A program made the translations under genes and the position numbers. From Scleromatobacter humisilvae (GTDB taxonomy: Bacteria > Pseudomonadota > Gammaproteobacteria > Burkholderiales > Burkholderiaceae_C), in assembly GCF_023231945.1 (NCBI RefSeq), contig NZ_JAJLJH010000006.1, positions 124,001 through 188,000 of the forward strand: a DNA stretch of 64,000 bases, written 5' to 3'. The notes under the pieces were generated by a model. That model was not told the DNA's origin, made no database searches, and saw nothing but the letters and a program-made list of their open reading frames with translations. This document shows, piece by piece, positions 58,448 to 64,000 of the stretch. The number at the start of each line of letters is the position of its first letter. Positions within the stretch are counted from its first letter, which is position 1.

Positions 58448-61400
58448 ATGCCGATGACTCGCAACCCGTTCGCGCGGACGTCCCTGGCGCTGGCCGCCTT
58501 CCTGGTGATGTCGGCTGCGCCGACCCACTCGGCGTTCGCGGGCGCCAGTTGTACCTGGGTGCCGGCCTCCGGAGACTGGTCCAACGCCGGCAACTGGTCC
58601 TGCGGCCTGGTGCCGACCGGCCCCGCGCAGGACAACGCCTCCATCTCCGTGGGCAAGACCGTGACGGTGTCGAGCGCCCAGTCGATCTTCGGGCTGACGA
58701 ATGCGGGTGGCATCGACGTCGACGCGTTCACGCTGACCTTGCAGAGCGGCGGCAGCACCACCAATTCGGGCACGATCAACGTGGGGACGGTGTCGGTGAC
58801 CGCCTCGCTGCAGGCGTTCAACGACATCGCCAACACGGGCGGCGTCATCAAGCTCGCCAACGGCAGCTTCCTCAACCAGTTCTCGAGCGCGATCACCGGC
58901 GGCACCATCAACACGACGGGCACCGGCGCGCTCATGGTGTTCAGCAGCAACAACAACGCGCTCAGCGGCGTCACGGTCAACGGCCTGGTCGACATGAGCG
59001 CGAATGTGAATTCGCGCGAGCGGGTCTCGAACGGATTGACGCTCAACGGCACGATCAACATCGCCAATGGCGGCCTCCTGAGCCTGGACAGCACCGGCAC
59101 GCCCAACCAGACCATCGCCGGCACCGGCACCGTCAACCTGAACGATGCTGGCGCGCATCTGTCCGTCGAGGGCAACGGCACGACGACGCTCGGCGCCGGC
59201 ATCACGGTGCAGGGGCAGGGCAACATCGGCACCGCGACGTTCGTCGGCGGCACGAACACGCTCGTCAACAACGGCCACATCGTCGCCAACGTCAACGCCG
59301 GCACGCTGACGATCGCGCCGCCGGGCAACAGCGGCAGCGTCATCAACAACGGCACGCTGTCGGCAACCAGTGGCGGCACGCTGGCGCTGCAGGCGACCGT
59401 CGCCAACGGCGGCACGATCTCGGCGCTGAACGGCAGCGTCGTCGAGCAGGACGGCATCCGGGTCACGGGAGGCGCCATCACGACTTCGGGCTCGGGCGTG
59501 TTCCGCGCGGCCAGCAACGGCAACAACTACCTCGACGGCGTCGGCGTGACCGGCACGCTGGACATGGCCACGCTGGCCAACTCGCGCGAGCACATCGTCA
59601 ACGGCCTGACCCTCAACGGCAACGTCAACATCGCCAACGGCGGCATCCTGAGCCTGGACAGCGTCGGCACCACCGGCGGCGCGCAGACGATCTCGGGCAC
59701 CGCCAGCATCAACCTCAACGACGCGGCCGCGATACTGTCCGTCGAAGGCAACGGCAGCACGACGCTCGGCTCGGGCATCACGGTGCACGGCCAGGGCAAC
59801 ATCGGCCGCGCGGTGTTCGTCGGCGGCAACAACACCTTCACCAGCAACGGGCTGATCTCGTCGGACGTGAACGGCGGCACGCTGGAGATCACCGCGCCGG
59901 GCAACAGCGGCAGCTTCGTCAACAACGGCACGCTGCAGGCGATCAACGGCGGCACGCTCACGCTGTCGACCAACATCGTGGCCAATCCCGGCAGCCAGAT
60001 CATCTCCGGCACGGGCAGCACCGTGCTGCAGAACGGCGTGACGATCAACGGCACGTTCACGTCGAGTGGCGGCGGCCTGTTCACGGCGTCGAGCAGCAAC
60101 AACAACATCCTCAACGCCGTCACGTTCAGCGGCAACCTGGACGCGTCGTCGCTCACCAACGCGCGCGAGCGCATCGGCAACAACCTCACGCTCAACGGCG
60201 CGGTCAACATCGCCAACGGCGGCCTCGTCAGCCTCGACAGCACGATCGCCACCGACAACGCGATCAGCGGACATGCGACGTTCAACCTCAACGACCCCAG
60301 CGCCCTGCTGTCGGTCGAAGGCACCGGCACGACCACGCTGGGCGCCAACGTGATCGTTCGCGGCCAGGGCACGTTCGCCCAGGCCGTGTTCGTCGGCGGC
60401 AACAACACGCTGACCAACAACGGCCTGGTCTCGGCCGACGTGGCGGGCGGAACGCTCACCATCCGGCCGCCGGGCAACTCGGGCACCTTCATCAACAACG
60501 GGACGCTGCAGGCGGTCGGCGGCGGCATCCTGAACTTGTCGACCAGCGTCGATGCCAACGCCGGCAGCCAGATCCTGGCCGCCAACGGCAGCCAGGTCGT
60601 GCAGACCGGCGTGACGCTCAACGGCGCCATCAACACGATGGGCACGGGCGTGCTGACGGTCACCAGCAACGGCAACAACGTCCTCGACGCGGTGACCCTC
60701 AACGGGACGCTGGACGCCGCGTCGATGGTCAACTCACGCGAGCGCATCGTCAACGGCCTGACGATCAACGGCGTCGTCAACATCGCCAACGGCGGCATCG
60801 TGTCGCTGGACAGCGTCAACACCACCGGTGGCGCGCAGACCATCTCGGGCACGGCCTCCTTCAACCTGAACAGTCCCGACGCGCGCCTGTCCATCGAAGG
60901 CACCGGCAGCACGACGCTCGGCTCCGGCATCGTCGTCCACGGGCAGGGCAACGTCGGCACGGCCGTGTTCGTCGGCGGCGCCAATACCCTGATCAACCAC
61001 GGGCGCATCTCGGCCGACGCGTCCGGCGGCACGCTGACCTTCGGGACGCCCGGCAACTCGGGCATCCTGCAGAACGAGGCGCTCGTCGACGCGCGCAACG
61101 GCGGCACGCTGATGCTGTCGACGAACGTCGCCAACGCGGGCGGCACCCTTGCCGCGCAGACGGGCAGCACCGTCGTCCAGAACGGCGTCACGATCACCGG
61201 CGGCACGCTGTCGACGGCCGGCACCGGCGCGATCGTCGTCACCAGCAGCAACGCCAACATCCTGGACGGCGTGACGATCGCCGGCCTGGTCGACATGTCG
61301 ACCTCGGTCAACTCGCGCGAGCGCGTGATCGACGGCGCCACGCTCAACGGCGCGATCAACATCGCCAACGGCGGCATCCTGAGCCTGGACAGCACCAGCG

Positions 61401-63904
61401 TGCCCAACCAGACGATCAATGGCACGGGCAGCATCAACCTGAACGACCCCGGCGCCCGCCTCACGATCGAAGGCACCGGGACGACGACGATCGCCAGCGG
61501 CGTCACGCTGCGCGGCCAGGGCAACCTCGGGGCCGCTGTATCCGTCGGCGGCAACAACACGCTGACCAACAACGGCCTCATCCTCGCCGACGTCGCCGGC
61601 GGCACGCTGACCATCGCGCAGCCCGCCAACAGCGGCGCGCTCGTGGGCAGCGGCACGCTGCAGGCCAACGGCGGCACGCTGGCGCTGGCCACCAACGGCG
61701 ACATCACGCAGGGCAAGCTGGTGATCGGCGCGGCGGGCTCGGCGGTGACGCTGGACGGCCACAACGTCATCATCACCAGCGACTACACCAACGCGCAGTC
61801 CGGCTCGGGCAACGCGTTCGACCGCCACGCGGCCGTGACGGGCGCCGGTTCGATCGTCGCGGGCGGCAACGCGGCGCAGGCGATCACGGGCGCCGGCATC
61901 ACCAACGGCAGCACGACGAACGCCACGCTCACCCTCGGCAACGTGCGTGTCGGCGCCAACACCGTCGACTACCGGATCGCCAACACCGGCACGAGCGGCC
62001 CGACGCTGCGCGGCGCGATCCAGACCAGCGTCAACGGCGCCAACATCACCGATTCCCGCCTCAGCGGCGCGGGCGTGACGGCGGCCAACTACAACACCGG
62101 CGGCCCCGGCGCCAACACGGGCGACCTGGGCGTGACCTTCACGGTGACCAGCGCCGGCACGCTGGCGCCGCTCACCGGCCAGGCCATCAACCTGCGCAGC
62201 AACTTCGACAACATCGCCGACCAGAAGCTCAACATCGTGCTGGCCAGCGGCGCCGCCGCCTACCAGGCCGCGGCCGGCCAGATCCAGACGCCGTCGCTGA
62301 ACTTCGGCACGGTCCAGGTCGGGCAGACGGTGAGCCAGGGCCTGGTCATCCGCAACACCGCCAGCGGCGCGGCCGGCTTCGTCGAGGACCTGAACGCCGC
62401 CTTCGGCGCCAGCAACGGCACCGGCGCGTCGCTGATCACGGGCACCGGCAGCCTCAACGGCATCCTCGCCGGCACCAGCAGCACCTCGGCCAACGGCGCG
62501 ATGACCGTGACCGTCAACACCGCGGCGGCGGGCACCGTCAACGGCAGCATCACGGTCGACTACACGACGGCCGGCAAGGTCAACGGCGTCAGCAACGGGC
62601 TGGGAACGGCCTCCGTCGGCAGCGAGAACTACGGCGTCGCTGGCACGATCCAGGCGATCGCCACGGTCGTCAACGCGGCCAGCCCGGTCGTCAACACGCC
62701 CGCGATCGCGCTCGGCGCGCATCGCGTCGGCGACGCCGCACCGTCGGCCTTCGTCAGCATCACGAACCAGGCGACGACCGCGCCGCAGGCGGCGCTCGAC
62801 GCCACCCTCACCAGCGGCGGCGCGCCCGTCACCGCCTCGGGCAGCGTCAACCTGCTGGCGCCCGGCGCGACGAGTGCCAGCCAGCTCGTGGTCGGCCTGA
62901 GCACGGCGAACGCGGGCGACTTCACGGGCGCGAACGCGAAGTCGGCGACGCTCAACCTGGTCTCGGACGCCGCCAACATCGGCGGCTGCGGCAACAGCTG
63001 CCAGATGACGCTGGCGAGCCAGCAGGTCGCGGTGACCGGCAAGGTCTATTCGCCGGCCGCGGCGCAGGTCAACACCACGACGGTCGACTTCGGCGTCGTG
63101 CACACGGGCGACGTCATCGCCGCACGCGGCATCTCCGTCACCAACTCGGGCCCGACCAGCGCGCTGAGCGACGTGCTGCGCGGCTCGCTGGGCAACGCAG
63201 GCGGGGCCTTCACGACGGGCGGGTCGTTCGCCTCGCTGGCCGCGCAATCCACCGACGCGACGAGCCTCACGGCCAGCCTGGATACGACGAGCTCGGGCGT
63301 GTTCCTCGGCAGCGCCACCGCGACGTTCGCCAGCCACGACGCCGACCTGGCCGACCTCCCGCTGGGATCGAGCGTGATCGCGCTGAAGGGCACGGTCGAC
63401 AACTACGCGAAGGTGGCGCTCGAGCAGGCCGGCGGGCCCGTCACGCTGACGCAGGCGGGCAACGTCTACACGCTGGACTTCGGCACGCTCGCCCAGGGCA
63501 GCGCCGGCCTCGACGACACGCTGGCCGTCCTCAACAGCGCGACCGGTCTGGCCGATCTGCTGAGCGGCTCGTTCACGCCGTCCGGCAGCGCGCCGGGCTT
63601 CGACCTGAGCGGGTTCGGCGCGTTCTCGGGCCTGGGCGCGGGCGAAGCCAAGGGCGGTCTGACCGTGGACTTCGACACCGGCACGGTCGGCAGCTTCGAG
63701 GACACGATCACGCTGCACGCGACCGGCAGCAACGCCAGCGGCTACAGCGCGGCGCTCGACGACGTGACGCTGGTGCTCGAGGGCCAGGTCACCGGCCCGA
63801 CGACGACCCCCGTGCCCGAGCCCGGCATGACGGCCTTGCTGCTCGCGGGCCTGGGCGTCCTGTTCGGCCTGCGCCGCCGGCGCGGCGCCGAGGCGGAGCG
63901 CTGA
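58448..63904 (+). CDS. Giant repeat surface/exported protein with PEP-CTERM sorting signal
   Basis: 1818 residues. A signal peptide (ends near SAFAGAS) and a WSNAGNWSCGLVPTGP segment lead into five repeats of about 190-194 residues, each with a GNNxLxNNG and an IANGGxxSLDS motif, the pattern of a long beta-helix. From about residue 1080 come three or so beta-sandwich anchor-type domains (LNFGTVQVGQTVS; VDFGVVHTGDVIA). The last 31 residues form a PEP-CTERM tail: VPEP, one membrane helix and RRRR, the target of an exosortase encoded elsewhere. Very rich in Asn, Gly, Thr, Ser and nearly Lys-free. GGAG at 58437-58440 precedes ATG 58448. Likely a biofilm or cell-surface matrix protein. Confidence 0.92.
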   Translation: MPMTRNPFARTSLALAAFLVMSAAPTHSAFAGASCTWVPASGDWSNAGNWSCGLVPTGPAQDNASISVGKTVTVSSAQSIFGLTNAGGIDVDAFTLTLQSGGSTTNSGTINVGTVSVTASLQAFNDIANTGGVIKLANGSFLNQFSSAITGGTINTTGTGALMVFSSNNNALSGVTVNGLVDMSANVNSRERVSNGLTLNGTINIANGGLLSLDSTGTPNQTIAGTGTVNLNDAGAHLSVEGNGTTTLGAGITVQGQGNIGTATFVGGTNTLVNNGHIVANVNAGTLTIAPPGNSGSVINNGTLSATSGGTLALQATVANGGTISALNGSVVEQDGIRVTGGAITTSGSGVFRAASNGNNYLDGVGVTGTLDMATLANSREHIVNGLTLNGNVNIANGGILSLDSVGTTGGAQTISGTASINLNDAAAILSVEGNGSTTLGSGITVHGQGNIGRAVFVGGNNTFTSNGLISSDVNGGTLEITAPGNSGSFVNNGTLQAINGGTLTLSTNIVANPGSQIISGTGSTVLQNGVTINGTFTSSGGGLFTASSSNNNILNAVTFSGNLDASSLTNARERIGNNLTLNGAVNIANGGLVSLDSTIATDNAISGHATFNLNDPSALLSVEGTGTTTLGANVIVRGQGTFAQAVFVGGNNTLTNNGLVSADVAGGTLTIRPPGNSGTFINNGTLQAVGGGILNLSTSVDANAGSQILAANGSQVVQTGVTLNGAINTMGTGVLTVTSNGNNVLDAVTLNGTLDAASMVNSRERIVNGLTINGVVNIANGGIVSLDSVNTTGGAQTISGTASFNLNSPDARLSIEGTGSTTLGSGIVVHGQGNVGTAVFVGGANTLINHGRISADASGGTLTFGTPGNSGILQNEALVDARNGGTLMLSTNVANAGGTLAAQTGSTVVQNGVTITGGTLSTAGTGAIVVTSSNANILDGVTIAGLVDMSTSVNSRERVIDGATLNGAINIANGGILSLDSTSVPNQTINGTGSINLNDPGARLTIEGTGTTTIASGVTLRGQGNLGAAVSVGGNNTLTNNGLILADVAGGTLTIAQPANSGALVGSGTLQANGGTLALATNGDITQGKLVIGAAGSAVTLDGHNVIITSDYTNAQSGSGNAFDRHAAVTGAGSIVAGGNAAQAITGAGITNGSTTNATLTLGNVRVGANTVDYRIANTGTSGPTLRGAIQTSVNGANITDSRLSGAGVTAANYNTGGPGANTGDLGVTFTVTSAGTLAPLTGQAINLRSNFDNIADQKLNIVLASGAAAYQAAAGQIQTPSLNFGTVQVGQTVSQGLVIRNTASGAAGFVEDLNAAFGASNGTGASLITGTGSLNGILAGTSSTSANGAMTVTVNTAAAGTVNGSITVDYTTAGKVNGVSNGLGTASVGSENYGVAGTIQAIATVVNAASPVVNTPAIALGAHRVGDAAPSAFVSITNQATTAPQAALDATLTSGGAPVTASGSVNLLAPGATSASQLVVGLSTANAGDFTGANAKSATLNLVSDAANIGGCGNSCQMTLASQQVAVTGKVYSPAAAQVNTTTVDFGVVHTGDVIAARGISVTNSGPTSALSDVLRGSLGNAGGAFTTGGSFASLAAQSTDATSLTASLDTTSSGVFLGSATATFASHDADLADLPLGSSVIALKGTVDNYAKVALEQAGGPVTLTQAGNVYTLDFGTLAQGSAGLDDTLAVLNSATGLADLLSGSFTPSGSAPGFDLSGFGAFSGLGAGEAKGGLTVDFDTGTVGSFEDTITLHATGSNASGYSAALDDVTLVLEGQVTGPTTTPVPEPGMTALLLAGLGVLFGLRRRRGAEAER
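58880..61690 (+). repeat. Five tandem ~575-bp coding repeats
   Basis: Landmark codons for NSRER or NARER lie near 59010, 59579, 60158, 60731 and 61312, spacing 569-581 bases. Units are clearly related but diverged, so this is an old in-frame expansion. Unit boundaries are approximate. Confidence 0.85.
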
Positions 63905-64000
63905 ATGATCGACGACCTCGCGAACGCACCCGCAGCCACTAGAATCGCGCGAGCCGTGATGCCGGCTCCTCCCTCGACTTCCCACAGGACGGCGATGCTA
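63905..64000 (+). other. Intergenic end of window with possible next start codon
   Basis: TAGAAT near 63940 could be a -10 box, and AGGA at 63986-63989 precedes ATG at 63995. Only two codons are visible, so no product can be named. Confidence 0.3.

Noticed and set aside
58880-61690. Repeats considered as a CRISPR array or mobile element
   Set aside because: Units are ~575 bp, diverged and in frame inside one gene, with no short identical repeats, spacers or transposase.
58549-63985. Very long frames in other phases and strands across the repeat protein
   Set aside because: The frame at 58448 has a signal peptide, ordered repeats and a PEP-CTERM tail; the others are low-complexity by-products of repeated GC-rich codons.

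Overview
The window is one continuous stretch of very GC-rich, tightly packed chromosomal DNA. Gene content and style (PuuD-type urate oxidase, XdhABC, AAHS/MHS/TRAP transporters, coiled-coil-start porins, PEP-CTERM protein) fit a Burkholderiales betaproteobacterium, probably a soil or plant-associated member of the Roseateles/Mitsuaria/Rhizobacter kind; the genus is inference. I saw no rRNA, tRNA, CRISPR array, transposase or phage gene. It reads as a catabolic island built from three nutrient modules, followed by stress and surface genes.

Module A (1-15019) is purine and ureide breakdown. GuaD turns guanine into xanthine, XdhABC makes urate, PuuD makes 5-hydroxyisourate, UraH hydrolyses it, the UraD half of a UraD-AllC fusion gives allantoin, PuuE opens it and the AllC half attacks allantoate. 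An AzgA-like permease and a Tsx-like outer-membrane channel supply substrate. A FadR-type GntR regulator sits beside three GTATAC-centred dyads, and a LysR regulator is divergent from xdhABC.

Module B (15020-32741) funnels 4-hydroxybenzoate and shikimate/quinate to protocatechuate and onward. The minus-strand operon is pobA, a BKACE (DUF849) gene, pcaH, pcaG, pcaB, a pcaC-pcaD fusion and pcaK. The plus-strand operon is an MHS transporter, an AroE-like dehydrogenase, AroQ, a porin, a VOC protein and a TIM-barrel dehydroshikimate dehydratase. AraC, LysR and IclR regulators and an EamA transporter lie between. No pcaIJ or pcaF is present; the BKACE enzyme could do the last step.

A small insert (32766-35957) holds a gene that matches UndA, the non-heme iron enzyme making 1-alkenes from fatty acids, behind an orphan hybrid histidine kinase. 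Module C (36328-46157) is the oxidative uronate/aldarate pathway: uronate dehydrogenase, SMP-30 lactonase, a TRAP transporter, galactarate dehydratase, KdgD, and a second porin whose last 1083 bases are identical to the first porin. A second FadR-type GntR regulator has matching dyads in both divergent promoters.

The right part (46158-64000) carries small envelope/stress proteins, a large KatE catalase, an aldo/keto reductase, a MocR regulator next to a LuxR protein with a degenerate receiver, a DUF1223 protein, a TonB-dependent receptor, and an 1818-residue repeat protein with a PEP-CTERM sorting signal. The left end is cut inside uraD-allC; the right end stops at what may be the start codon of the next gene.
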